Source: an uncultured Clostridia bacterium | GTDB lineage: Bacteria; Bacillota; Clostridia; Oscillospirales; Acutalibacteraceae | Length of the DNA stretch: 64,000 nt | Direction: 5' to 3' | Assembly: GCA_947627725.1 (NCBI GenBank) | Contig: CANQXE010000001.1 | Coordinates: 62,001-126,000, forward strand | In this document: positions 36,375 through 44,759 of the stretch, piece after piece | How the letters are laid out: every line of letters begins with the position of its first letter | Position numbering within the stretch: position 1 is the first letter of the stretch | Made by a program: the position numbers and the translations under genes | Notes under the pieces: model-generated | What the model was told of the DNA's origin: nothing | What the model saw: the letters and a program-made list of their open reading frames with translations, nothing else | Databases searched by the model: none

Positions 36375-36731
36375 ATGATAAAGCTGGAAAACCCGAACGG
36401 ATATATAGAAATAACCAATAACTATTTTGCAAACCTTGTAGGCAGGGCGGCACAAAGCTGCTTTGGCGTAACAGGTATGGTAAACAGCAACGCATACCAG
36501 AATATTAAATCCGCGATAAAAAATAAGACATCCCGCGAGCATTATGACCAGGGTGTTTCCGTTAAAAGCATAAACGGTAATCTTACGATTGATTTACACA
36601 TTTCCGTTTCATATGGTGTAAATATCAGCGCCATTGTTGAAAGCATTGTCAATAAGGTAAGATATACTGTTGAAGAGGCTACCGATTTAAAGGTATCAAA
36701 AGTAAATGTGTATGTTGACGCACTTAACTGA
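36375..36731 (+). CDS. yloU: Asp23/Gls24-family protein (YloU)
   Basis: A 118-residue cytoplasmic protein of the Asp23/Gls24 family, linked to envelope stress and fatty-acid metabolism. Recognisable features are GYIEITNNYFANLVGRAAQSCFGVTGM at the start and DLHISVSYGVNISAIVESIVNKV in the second half. It is immediately followed by fakA and recG, the conserved Firmicute order, which supports the call. Confidence 0.9.
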   Translation: MIKLENPNGYIEITNNYFANLVGRAAQSCFGVTGMVNSNAYQNIKSAIKNKTSREHYDQGVSVKSINGNLTIDLHISVSYGVNISAIVESIVNKVRYTVEEATDLKVSKVNVYVDALN

Positions 36732-36744
36732 TTGGAGATAAAAT

Positions 36745-38406
36745 ATGATAACCGGTTTAATGTTTCGTGATTCTATAATTTCCGCTGCAAACAACATTGC
36801 TAACAGCAGACAAGCTGTTGACGCATTGAATGTTTTTCCTGTTCCCGACGGCGATACAGGCACAAATATGAGTATGACCATCAGTGCCGCCGCGAAAGAA
36901 ATGATGACACTTGATGATAGCTGCACTATTGACGAAGCATCGTCAAAATGCGCCTCCGCTCTTTTAAGGGGCGCAAGAGGTAATTCAGGCGTTATTCTTT
37001 CGCTTATTTTCAGAGGATTTTCCAAAGGCTTTAAAGGACTTAAAGAGGCAGGCTCAAGGGATATAGCGAACGCATTTAAAGAGGGTGTTGAAGCCGCATA
37101 CAAGGCTGTTATGAAGCCGACCGAGGGTACAATTCTGACTGTTGTCAGAGAAGCAAAGGACGCTGCCGTTGAAATGGCAGATATACAAGATGACCCGCTC
37201 GAGGTAGCATTTGCGGCTCTTCAGGCTGCGAAAGCGGCGCTTGCAAAAACCCCCGAGCTTTTACCCGTACTTAAAAAAGCTGGCGTTGTAGACGCCGGCG
37301 GACAGGGACTTATCCTTATCTTTGAGGGCATGGAGAGCGTATGGCACAACGGAGTTATCGTTCAGCCGCTTGAAGGCTCGGGCGTCAATCCTGTCGCACC
37401 TGTTTCAAAATCAACTGTCGCTAATGCGTCGGACGATATAAAATTCGGCTACTGCTCTGAATTTTTAATTGAAAAATCAGAAACCGCAAAAGAAAAGGAC
37501 CCTCTAAAACTGCGCGCGTTTTTAGAATCAATCGGGGACTGCGTTGTAGTTGTTGACGACAGCGATATTATCAAGGTACACGTTCATTCAAACGAGCCCG
37601 GAAATGTAATTCAGGCTGCGCTCAAATACGGTCAGCTTATCAACATAAAAATTGATAATATGCGTTATCAGCACGCCAATGCCGAGGTCGGTGTCAAAGA
37701 GGGTGAAAAGGTCATTGAGCCTACCGTATCCGCTCCCGAAAATGACTACGGCTTTGTTGCCGTATGCGCCGGAGAGGGGCTTGAGGAGCTTTTCAGTGAT
37801 ATAGGCGCTGACGTTATTGTCAGCGGCGGTCAGACGATGAATCCGTCGACAGATGATATTTTAAACGCCGTTATGAACACACCCGCGAAAACAGTATTTG
37901 TTTTACCTAACAATAAAAATATAATTATGGCTGCCGAACAGACGATTCCTCTCGCGTCGGACAGAGAGGTAAGAGTTCTTCAGACAAAGACAATTCCGCA
38001 GGGTATTTCCGCAATGCTCGCATTTGATGATACGTCAAGTGCGGACGAAAACCAGATGGCAATGATGGCTGCCGCGGATGGCGTTGAAACAGCACAGATT
38101 ACATTTGCCGCGAGAGACAGTGAGGTTGACGGCAAAGAGGTACACAAGGGTGAGATTATGGGTCTGTGCAACGGTAAAATCAGATTTATCGGCGACAGCA
38201 TAACTGACATTGCATATAAATCGGCAGATAAGCTCTTTAAAAGAAACGAGCATTCTCTTATCACTATCATTTACGGTGAGGGCGTAAGCGAGGAGGATGC
38301 GGCAAAGGTTGAGGAAAAGCTTGATAAAAAATACGGCTCTGACGCTGAAATCAGTATTGTAAACGGTGGTCAGCCTATTTATTACTTTATTATTTCCGTG
38401 GAGTAA
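36745..38406 (+). CDS. fakA: Fatty acid kinase catalytic subunit FakA (DAK2 domain, YloV)
   Basis: Phosphorylates fatty acids held by FakB/DegV proteins. The N-terminal DAK2 kinase domain has NVFPVPDGDTGTNMSMT (metal/ATP aspartates) and GARGNSGVILS. A central domain (EFLIEKSE … VVDDSDIIKVHVHSNEPG) and a C-terminal DegV-like domain (VSGGQTMNPSTDDIL) complete the standard layout. Length 553 is normal. It has a 13-base gap to yloU and a 3-base gap to recG. Confidence 0.93.
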   Translation: MITGLMFRDSIISAANNIANSRQAVDALNVFPVPDGDTGTNMSMTISAAAKEMMTLDDSCTIDEASSKCASALLRGARGNSGVILSLIFRGFSKGFKGLKEAGSRDIANAFKEGVEAAYKAVMKPTEGTILTVVREAKDAAVEMADIQDDPLEVAFAALQAAKAALAKTPELLPVLKKAGVVDAGGQGLILIFEGMESVWHNGVIVQPLEGSGVNPVAPVSKSTVANASDDIKFGYCSEFLIEKSETAKEKDPLKLRAFLESIGDCVVVVDDSDIIKVHVHSNEPGNVIQAALKYGQLINIKIDNMRYQHANAEVGVKEGEKVIEPTVSAPENDYGFVAVCAGEGLEELFSDIGADVIVSGGQTMNPSTDDILNAVMNTPAKTVFVLPNNKNIIMAAEQTIPLASDREVRVLQTKTIPQGISAMLAFDDTSSADENQMAMMAAADGVETAQITFAARDSEVDGKEVHKGEIMGLCNGKIRFIGDSITDIAYKSADKLFKRNEHSLITIIYGEGVSEEDAAKVEEKLDKKYGSDAEISIVNGGQPIYYFIISVE

Positions 38407-38409
38407 ACC

Positions 38410-40440
38410 ATGTTAAATCCTGAAAGCAATATAAAATTTATTAAGGGTGTCGGCGAAAAAAGAGCCGAGATGTTTTACACTCTCGGCATTTTTGATGTTG
38501 ACTCCCTTATTCGCTTTTTTCCGAGAAAATATGAGGACTGGACTAAAGCAAAAACTGTTGCTGAGGCTGAAAACGGTGAAAGCATTACCATAAGAGCCAC
38601 TATGATTACCCCTGTCAGAGAGCATATGGTAAGACGCGGAATGACGCTTTATAAGTGCAGATTTTCAGACGGTGACAGTATTATTAACGTAACGATATTC
38701 AACAATAAATATCTTGCGCAGGCGCTTAGAATTTATGAGGATTACGTCCTCTTTGGTAAAATTGAAAAAAATCTTACGTCAGCGTCAATGTCCTCTCCTA
38801 AAATTGAAAAGCTTGATACAGGCATACGTATTCATCCCATATATCCGACAACAGGAAAACTGACATCAAATGCAATTGCAAAGGTCATAAAAACCGCACT
38901 TGAAAATCTCGACAAAATACCGGAAACTCTGAATGATAATATCAGAAAAAAATACAATTTAATTTCACTTGACAGCGCAATAAGGAATATCCATTTTCCT
39001 AAAAATAAGGATAACATTACTGAGGCACGCAAGCGTTTGATATTTGAAGAACTGCTTACACTTCAGCTTGGGCTTCTCAAGCTGAAAAGCAATAAAAAAA
39101 GTGCAACCCCTTTAAAAATTGCAACGGACTATACTGACGATTTCACCTCTCTTCTCCCCTTTACGCTGACAAACGCACAGAAAAGAGCCATTGCGGAATG
39201 TATCAAGGATATGCGGGGAAAATATCCTATGAACAGACTTTTGCAGGGTGATGTGGGATCGGGAAAAACCGCGGTCGGAGCCGGAATAATCTATACCGCT
39301 GTTAAAAACGGTTATCAAGCCGCGCTTATGGCGCCGACCGAAATACTTGCGCTCCAGCACTTTGAAAGCCTTTCAAAGATGCTTGACGGTCAGGAAATCA
39401 CAATACGCCTTTTAACAGGCTCAACAAAGCCTAAAGAAAAGCGGGAAATAAAGTCTGATTTGACGGACGGTAAAATTGATTTGCTTATCGGAACGCACGC
39501 CATAATCCAAAATGACGTTGAATTTAAAAATCTCGGCTTGGTTATTACTGACGAACAGCACCGTTTCGGCGTTAAACAGAGAGCAAGCCTTGCAAATAAG
39601 GGACAGGGCATACACACTCTTGTTATGAGCGCTACCCCGATACCGAGAACACTCGGGCTTATTCTTTATGGTGACCTCGACATCAGTATACTTGACGAGC
39701 TTCCGCCCGGCAGACAGGAGATAAGGACAGACGTTGTCGACTCAAGGTATCATCAAAGGCTTTATAAATTCATACGTGACGCGGCTGACAGAGGCGAGCA
39801 AAGCTACATAATCTGCCCTATGGTTGAGGAAAGCGATGATATGGAAAGCGTCAAATCCGCCGAACAGCTTGCGCGGGAGCTTTCGGAAACTGCCTTTAAG
39901 GGCTGCAATCTCGGTCTGCTTCACGGCAAGATGAAGTCAAAGGAAAAGGAAAATGTAATGAAAGCCTTTGCGGACGGTGATGTTAAGATACTTATAGCAA
40001 CAACCGTAGTTGAAGTCGGTGTTGACGTGCCGAACGCCACGATTATGGTAATTGAAAATGCTGAGCGATTCGGTCTTTCACAGCTTCATCAGTTAAGGGG
40101 GCGAATCGGCAGGGGCAGTAAGAAAAGCTATTGCGTGCTTGTGTCCGACAGTAAGAGCGAGGTGTCACGCAACCGCCTTAGGACAATGAAAAATTACAGC
40201 GACGGTTTTAAAATAGCTGACGAGGATTTAAAACAGCGCGGTCCGGGCGACTTTTTCGGTGAAAGACAACACGGTCTCCCAAAGCTGAAAATAGCCGATA
40301 TGCTTGAAAATATCGACATTCTTCATCTTGCACAGGACTGTGCCTTTGACATCATCAAAGAGGATTACAATCTTGATTCGGAAAAGAACAAACCGCTCTG
40401 TAACGCTGTCACAAAAATGTTCAGGGAGATTGAGTATTAG
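38410..40440 (+). CDS. recG: ATP-dependent DNA helicase RecG
   Basis: Branch-migrating helicase for stalled forks and Holliday junctions. An N-terminal wedge/OB domain (about 1-230) is followed by the helicase core with Walker A QGDVGSGKTAVGA, DEQHRF (DEAH-type box), SATPIPRT, TTVVEVGVDVPNA and QLRGRIGRG. The RecG-type C-terminus (DEDLKQRGPGDFFGERQHG) is present. Length 676 is typical. Confidence 0.96.
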   Translation: MLNPESNIKFIKGVGEKRAEMFYTLGIFDVDSLIRFFPRKYEDWTKAKTVAEAENGESITIRATMITPVREHMVRRGMTLYKCRFSDGDSIINVTIFNNKYLAQALRIYEDYVLFGKIEKNLTSASMSSPKIEKLDTGIRIHPIYPTTGKLTSNAIAKVIKTALENLDKIPETLNDNIRKKYNLISLDSAIRNIHFPKNKDNITEARKRLIFEELLTLQLGLLKLKSNKKSATPLKIATDYTDDFTSLLPFTLTNAQKRAIAECIKDMRGKYPMNRLLQGDVGSGKTAVGAGIIYTAVKNGYQAALMAPTEILALQHFESLSKMLDGQEITIRLLTGSTKPKEKREIKSDLTDGKIDLLIGTHAIIQNDVEFKNLGLVITDEQHRFGVKQRASLANKGQGIHTLVMSATPIPRTLGLILYGDLDISILDELPPGRQEIRTDVVDSRYHQRLYKFIRDAADRGEQSYIICPMVEESDDMESVKSAEQLARELSETAFKGCNLGLLHGKMKSKEKENVMKAFADGDVKILIATTVVEVGVDVPNATIMVIENAERFGLSQLHQLRGRIGRGSKKSYCVLVSDSKSEVSRNRLRTMKNYSDGFKIADEDLKQRGPGDFFGERQHGLPKLKIADMLENIDILHLAQDCAFDIIKEDYNLDSEKNKPLCNAVTKMFREIEY

Positions 40441-40486
40441 CTGAATTTTATAGAAACCAGCAATCAAAAAGGCTATGTGAATTAAT

Positions 40487-41347
40487 ATGAAAAACCTAAA
40501 AATAGCACTGATACAGGCAGAGCAAATTCAATGGAATATAGATCTGGCTTTAAAAAAGGGAATTGAATATTGTAATCAATCAAAGGAAATGGGTGCGGAC
40601 ATAGTATTATTTCCTGAGATGTACAGCATAGGTTATCAGCCTCCGTTTGAAAGAGCGTTCGACTATCCCGACGAAGCGGGACATAACGACGAAATAATGC
40701 GCTGGAAAAGCCTTTCAATCGACGAGGACTCTGATTTTATATACAAATTCAGGAAATGCGCCAAGGAGCTTGACATTGCAATTGTAATTACCTATCTGAA
40801 AAAAGGCGTACATAAGCCAAGCAACAGTCTTTCGGTTATTGACAGAAACGGAGATATTGTTCTAAACTATTCAAAAGTACACACCTGTGATTTTTCATTT
40901 GAAAAATTTTTGGAATGCGGTAAAAAATTCAGTGTTGCCGAACTTAATACGCATATAGGCAAGGTCAATATCGGAACTATGATATGCTTTGACAGAGAAT
41001 TTCCCGAAAGCGCGAGGACGCTTGCCGTTATGGGAGCTGAACTTATACTTGTTCCAAACTGCTGTCCCTTTGACGATAACAGAAAATCACAGCTTAAGGC
41101 TCGGGCGTTTGAAAATATGACCGCAATTTCAATGGCAAATTACGCAGGCAAAAACTTAGGTCACTCCATGACCTTTGACGGTATGGCATATACGGAAAAC
41201 GGAGAATACCGTAATATGCTTGTCACGGAGCTTGATAATAAAGAGCAGATAGCAATATCCTCTATCGACCTTAACAAGCTCAGAGCATACAGAAAGAGAG
41301 AGCCTTGGGGTAATAATTACAGAAAGCCGAATGCATACAAATCATAA
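40487..41347 (+). CDS. Carbon-nitrogen hydrolase (nitrilase superfamily)
   Basis: Hydrolyses a C-N bond of an amide or carbamoyl substrate. The Glu-Lys-Cys triad is visible: VLFPEMYSIG, NYSKVHTCDF and GTMICFDREFPESARTLAVMGAELI. Length 286 fits the superfamily. The exact substrate cannot be read; N-carbamoyl-putrescine-type or omega-amidase-type activity are both possible. It stands alone behind recG and converges with rtcB across a large hairpin. Confidence 0.85.
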   Translation: MKNLKIALIQAEQIQWNIDLALKKGIEYCNQSKEMGADIVLFPEMYSIGYQPPFERAFDYPDEAGHNDEIMRWKSLSIDEDSDFIYKFRKCAKELDIAIVITYLKKGVHKPSNSLSVIDRNGDIVLNYSKVHTCDFSFEKFLECGKKFSVAELNTHIGKVNIGTMICFDREFPESARTLAVMGAELILVPNCCPFDDNRKSQLKARAFENMTAISMANYAGKNLGHSMTFDGMAYTENGEYRNMLVTELDNKEQIAISSIDLNKLRAYRKREPWGNNYRKPNAYKS

Positions 41348-41395
41348 TTGCCCTGCACAAAGAAACGGTTTTTAAGACCGTCCCGTGCAGGGCAA
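41348..41395. terminator. Large hairpin between the nitrilase gene and rtcB
   Basis: Outer arms TTGCCCTGCAC/GTGCAGGGCAA with an inner ACGGT/ACCGT stem. It has no strong T-run on either side, so it may be a Rho-aided or bidirectional stop for the converging transcripts. Confidence 0.65.
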
Positions 41396-41426
41396 TCGCT
41401 GATTAAGAGGCAAGCTACCATAATAC

Positions 41427-42647
41427 CTAATTAGCTTTAAAGTTATATATCGGTTTAATTTGCTTCAGAATATCCGCTGTAGGAGCAATACCTTCCACTA
41501 TTTCATCCTTGTTCTTGTACGCCATAGGCGATTCATCAAGGGTGTATTCGTTAATACAGGTTGTGAAAATACCCTCCATTTCGGATTGGTATTCATCTAT
41601 GGACAGCTTATCCTTTGCATCGGTTCTTGAAAGCAGTCTGCCGGCGCCGTGAGGGGCGGAGCAGTTCCAGTCCTCATTGCCTTTGCCTATACAGATTAAT
41701 GAGCCGTCGCGCATATTTATGGGAATTAAGAGCATTTCTCCCTTTTCCGCTGACACTGCACCCTTGCGGACCATGTTGTTTTTTAAATCAATGTAATTGT
41801 GGATTGTTTCAAAGTACTCAAAGTCGGAAAGAGATTTGCTGAAGGAATTTGTCAGAATCAGTTCTGCAATCAATTCACGGTTGAGCGTTGCGAATTCCTG
41901 GCAGATTGCCATATCGTCAAGATACATCTTACGGTATTCTCCGGTAAGGTAGCATAAATCCTTCGGAATTAAGGATCCCTGATATTTGAATTCCTTTTTC
42001 ATCCGGATAATAGCTGTCTGAATTTCGGTGCGTCTGCCTTGTGCTTTATATTCATCAATTAAGGTTTTCTGCTTTTCAAACAGCTTATCTGCCCCTCTTG
42101 CAATGTCATAAGCCATTGCCTGATAATGCTCTGCCACCTGTTTGCCGAGATTTCGGGAACCGGTATGTATAACAAGGTAGATACAACCGTCATCATCCTT
42201 ATCCATTTCAATAAAGTGGTTGCCGCCGCCGAGTGAACCGAGAGAACGGACAACACGCTTTGTATCTTTAAGATTGCGATAACAATTCATTTCCTGAAGC
42301 TTTGGAAATTTTGTGATTCTGCCTGCGTGAACATCGCGTCCGTAAGGAACATTCTTTCTTATGATTTCATCTAACTTATTAAAATCAACTTCAATATCGC
42401 CAAGCTTTACGCAAAGCATACCGCAGCCGATATCTACACCGACGATATTCGGAATAACCATTTCGCTGAGATTTGCGGTGAAGCCGATGGTGCAGCCATT
42501 ACCGGCGTGTACATCGGGCATAATTCTAATCTTTGCGCCTTTGGTGAATTCCTGGGAGCAGAGTAATTCAATTTGTTCAATGGCGGTGTCGTCCACCGTC
42601 TTGGCAAATACCTTCGCCGTGGCGAATGTGCCTTTTATTTCTAACAT
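41427..42647 (-). CDS. rtcB: RNA-splicing ligase RtcB
   Basis: GTP- and manganese-dependent ligase that joins 2',3'-cyclic-phosphate or 3'-phosphate RNA ends to 5'-OH ends. Motifs include PDVHAGNGCTIGFTANL, IVGVDIGCGMLCVKL (metal Cys), LGGGNHFIEMDKD, HTGSRNLGKQVAEHY and APHGAGRLLSRTDA with the guanylated histidine. Length 406 marks the shorter bacterial type. It follows the Ro-like gene by a 35-base gap filled by a perfect hairpin; GGAAAGGA is its ribosome site. Its context of RNA-binding protein, tRNA-like RNAs and WYL regulators points to RNA repair. Confidence 0.95.
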   Translation of the reverse strand: MLEIKGTFATAKVFAKTVDDTAIEQIELLCSQEFTKGAKIRIMPDVHAGNGCTIGFTANLSEMVIPNIVGVDIGCGMLCVKLGDIEVDFNKLDEIIRKNVPYGRDVHAGRITKFPKLQEMNCYRNLKDTKRVVRSLGSLGGGNHFIEMDKDDDGCIYLVIHTGSRNLGKQVAEHYQAMAYDIARGADKLFEKQKTLIDEYKAQGRRTEIQTAIIRMKKEFKYQGSLIPKDLCYLTGEYRKMYLDDMAICQEFATLNRELIAELILTNSFSKSLSDFEYFETIHNYIDLKNNMVRKGAVSAEKGEMLLIPINMRDGSLICIGKGNEDWNCSAPHGAGRLLSRTDAKDKLSIDEYQSEMEGIFTTCINEYTLDESPMAYKNKDEIVEGIAPTADILKQIKPIYNFKAN

Positions 42648-42661
42648 AACTTATCCTTTCC

Positions 42662-42688
42662 GCATAGAAAGGACAAGCCTTTCTATGC
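42662..42688 (-). other. Perfect intercistronic hairpin between the Ro-like gene and rtcB
   Basis: An 11-bp perfect inverted repeat (GCATAGAAAGG/CCTTTCTATGC) with a five-base loop spans the stop codon of the Ro-like gene and ends just before the rtcB ribosome site. There is no T-run, so it is a processing, stability or attenuation element rather than a terminator. Confidence 0.7.
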
Positions 42689-44161
42689 TGCTATTTTATC
42701 ATAACGCTGTGTGCATACTGCTTCAAGCATAAATTTATACGGGTTGAGCTCGCCGCTCATCACCATATCAAACAGCCTCGGTGTACAGCCCGATACAAGA
42801 GCAACGCCCTGCTCGTTTTTCGTTACAGGTTGCTGAGTATTTCGGCTCTGGACATTCCAGAAAACAATATTCGGGAGCATGTAGCCATTATCTTCATACA
42901 GCTTTTTTGCGTATTCAAAATTAGTTTGGTCTGCATTCTCTGTGCAATAATCAAATTCCATATCGGAAATGATATACAGAGTTTTCGGCAACTCCTCATT
43001 CGGTACATTGTTCTTTACCGCCGCATTCAGTATCAGCTCAAACACCTTCTGAAGGTCTGTATTTCCAACTTCGTTAAATGTTTCAATAAAACGTACCTTA
43101 TCAACAAATGTTTTACCCTTAATCTCAATTAGTTGAGGGTTACTTGAAAACTCTATGAAGCAGTTTGCAAATGCACCCTTGTTATTCTCGGCAAAATAGA
43201 TACCGAGTGATAGCGCAACACTGGCAGGAAGCGGATTGCCCTCCCAGTACATTGAGCCGGAAGTGTCAATTACTGCAAGAGCGTTCTCACAGTTTTCGCT
43301 TCTTTCAAGCGCGTTCCAGGTGGCATTGATTACTTCTGCCTGCTCCTTGGATATTACTCTGCGCCGCCAGCTATAATCGAGCTCGCAAAGCGGTCGTATC
43401 AGTTCATACGGAGCAAGCGTACCCGTATTCATTTTTGCTTTGCCGATGTTGACTCTTTCAAGGAATTTTCTGTAGCGCTCACCGTCATTGTTGATAAATG
43501 CCTGACGGTACTTAAAGAGCGCCTTGCTCGGTTGCTTTTCGTAGTTAAAGGTATAATCCTTTTCACGAAGATTGTTTTCAATAATGTTTATGTACTTACG
43601 AAGGGCGGAAAGTGTTTTACGGTACTCTACCTGTTCCATGCCCAGCCTCTTTGCAAGATGCTTTGCCTGCTTAACGGTTTCGGTATTGCTCGCGTTAACA
43701 GAGGGCAACCACTTGGCAAGAAGAGTAACCTCCTTGTTTTCGTTCATTGCCTTAACATCTGCCTTGAGAGTTTTTGCAATAAAACCAAGCGCTTCGTTTT
43801 CGCAGAGTGTACCAAAAAGCACCATGAGGTCGTCGTATCTGCCATACTCGGCAATATATTCTATATTCTTTTTAGCAGAGGATACCTTGTTAACGGCAAG
43901 CCATCTGAAAATGATTCTGAAAACCCGCCGTTCACCGAGACCGCCTCGAATATCTCTCGCAAAAAAGAGAATTTTCATCGCAAGATCGGGATTTTCTGTA
44001 TAAGCTCTGATAAAACGGTTTATAATATCTGCATCATTTGCGTTGCGGAGCGCACCGATTGTCGCAAACAAATCAACACAGCAGTCCAGAGAGCTTGTAA
44101 AAGAAAGAGCCCCGTTTTCGGTCCTCGTCTTATTTGCTTCGTTCTTAATTGCATTCAACAT
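42683..44161 (-). CDS. Ro60/TROVE-like vWA-domain RNA-binding protein (DUF2828 type)
   Basis: A protein of about 492 residues with an N-terminal alpha-helical repeat region (DLAMKILFFARDIRGGLGERRVFRIIFRWLA, then WLPSVNASN) like the TROVE/DUF2828 module that binds Y RNA and misfolded RNA ends. A C-terminal von Willebrand A domain carries a complete metal site DTSGSMYW and later YIISDMEFD. Start ATG 44161 follows AAGGAGGATAG. It lies directly after the tRNA-like RNA array and before rtcB, the arrangement known for Ro-Y RNA-RtcB modules. TROVE and DUF2828 are hard to tell apart by eye. Confidence 0.78.
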   Translation of the reverse strand: MLNAIKNEANKTRTENGALSFTSSLDCCVDLFATIGALRNANDADIINRFIRAYTENPDLAMKILFFARDIRGGLGERRVFRIIFRWLAVNKVSSAKKNIEYIAEYGRYDDLMVLFGTLCENEALGFIAKTLKADVKAMNENKEVTLLAKWLPSVNASNTETVKQAKHLAKRLGMEQVEYRKTLSALRKYINIIENNLREKDYTFNYEKQPSKALFKYRQAFINNDGERYRKFLERVNIGKAKMNTGTLAPYELIRPLCELDYSWRRRVISKEQAEVINATWNALERSENCENALAVIDTSGSMYWEGNPLPASVALSLGIYFAENNKGAFANCFIEFSSNPQLIEIKGKTFVDKVRFIETFNEVGNTDLQKVFELILNAAVKNNVPNEELPKTLYIISDMEFDYCTENADQTNFEYAKKLYEDNGYMLPNIVFWNVQSRNTQQPVTKNEQGVALVSGCTPRLFDMVMSGELNPYKFMLEAVCTQRYDKIAA

Positions 44162-44194
44162 ATTTCTATCCTCCTTAAAATGTTTTAAAACGAC

Positions 44195-44281
44195 AAGGCG
44201 CTCTGCGGGTCGCATATCCGCATAAATGGCTTGAAGATTAACACTCTTATCTTAGTGAACTGATGTTGCTGTAAGCGCCTT
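44195..44281 (-). ncRNA. Y-RNA-like unit A
   Basis: The 5' strand AAGGCGCT pairs with the 3' strand AGCGCCTT (8 bp). The 5' arm continues TACAGCAA, the motif shared by all units. The enclosed 70 bases are a loose tRNA-like fold with a stem TGCGG/CCGCA where a T arm would be and AAGAT/ATCTT where an anticodon stem would be. It is the unit closest to the Ro-like gene and ends 34 bases before its start codon. Confidence 0.6.
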
Positions 44282-44336
44282 TTATCTTTTACAAGATGCC
44301 TTGTTATGCCTGCCGTTGTGCCTATGCCGAAGATTC

Positions 44337-44397
44337 AAGACACTTAATTATGATAATCCGTTTTCAGGACTGTCTCATTAATTGCTGTTAGTGCCTT
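44337..44397 (-). ncRNA. Y-RNA-like unit B with a plain hairpin head
   Basis: The 5' strand AAGGCACT pairs with AGTGTCTT (one G-T pair) and is followed by the shared AACAGCAA. The head is a short hairpin (GTCC/GGAT plus AT-rich flanking pairs), not a cloverleaf. Total 61 bases. Confidence 0.55.
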
Positions 44398-44469
44398 TCA
44401 ATCAGCTTAAGGCGGGACAATAGCCTATTCTTAGTATACTGTTGTCAGCATCTATATTATTAACAGTTT

Positions 44470-44509
44470 GAACAGACAGTTAATGGACTATAACTGCCGT
44501 TGCTTGTTC
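44470..44509 (-). ncRNA. Small structured unit D
   Basis: A short element with outer stem GAACA/TGTTC, a one-sided bulge AGCAAC resembling the shared CAGCAA motif, and an 8-bp hairpin GGCAGTTA/TAACTGTC. It may be a minimal or decayed member of the array. Confidence 0.4.
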
Positions 44510-44544
44510 TTATAGCTCTTGCTGCGCTGTTCGTATTAAAACAC

Positions 44545-44642
44545 AAGGCACATTGTTTCGGGCAGGATTCGGACCTGCATCACGAGGATTTTCAATCCTC
44601 CGCTTTACCATTTAGCTACCAAATCGTTGCTGTATGTGCCTT
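44545..44642 (-). ncRNA. Y-RNA-like unit C with tRNA-Phe-like body
   Basis: A 9-bp perfect terminal stem AAGGCACAT/ATGTGCCTT carries the motif ACAGCAAC on the 5' side only. It encloses a 71-base tRNA-like body at 44555-44625. The body has acceptor-like strands GATTTGG/CCGAAAC (one mismatch, one wobble), a D arm TAGCTAAATGGTAAAGC, anticodon stem GAGGA/TCCTC with loop TTGAAAA (anticodon GAA), and T arm GCAGG-TCCGAAT-CCTGC. The 3' side runs into the terminal stem instead of CCA. It is a tRNA mimic rather than a tRNA gene. Confidence 0.75.
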
Positions 44643-44647
44643 TCTGC

Positions 44648-44757
44648 AAGGTGCCGTAAAATATCATACGGGAGTCGAACCCGACACTCCTTGCCTCTAA
44701 AGCAAGTGTTCTCCATTAGAACTAATGGTACTTTTACTGTTTTGCTGCAAGCACCTT
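44648..44757 (-). ncRNA. Y-RNA-like unit E with tRNA-like body, anticodon UAG
   Basis: A terminal stem AAGGTGC/GCACCTT with the motif TTGCAGCAA on the 5' side is followed by a GTAAAA/TTTTAC helix and a 71-base tRNA-like body at 44661-44731. The body has strands GTACCAT/ATGATAT (one mismatch), D arm TAGTTCTAATGGAGAAC, anticodon stem CTTGC/GCAAG with loop TTTAGAG (anticodon UAG), and a T arm CGGG-TTCGACT-CCCG. A UAG anticodon would mean leucine, but the long variable arm of tRNA-Leu is absent and there is no CCA. Confidence 0.75.
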
Positions 44758-44759
44758 TT

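Noticed and set aside
43532-44188. Long open frame on the plus strand across the Ro-like gene
   Set aside because: It is the reverse-strand shadow of a well-supported minus-strand gene, with no ribosome site or family similarity.
44555-44731. Two ordinary tRNA genes (Phe and Leu)
   Set aside because: Acceptor helices have mismatches, no CCA or normal 3' flank follows, the Leu-anticodon body lacks a long variable arm, and both sit inside longer stems with a shared motif.
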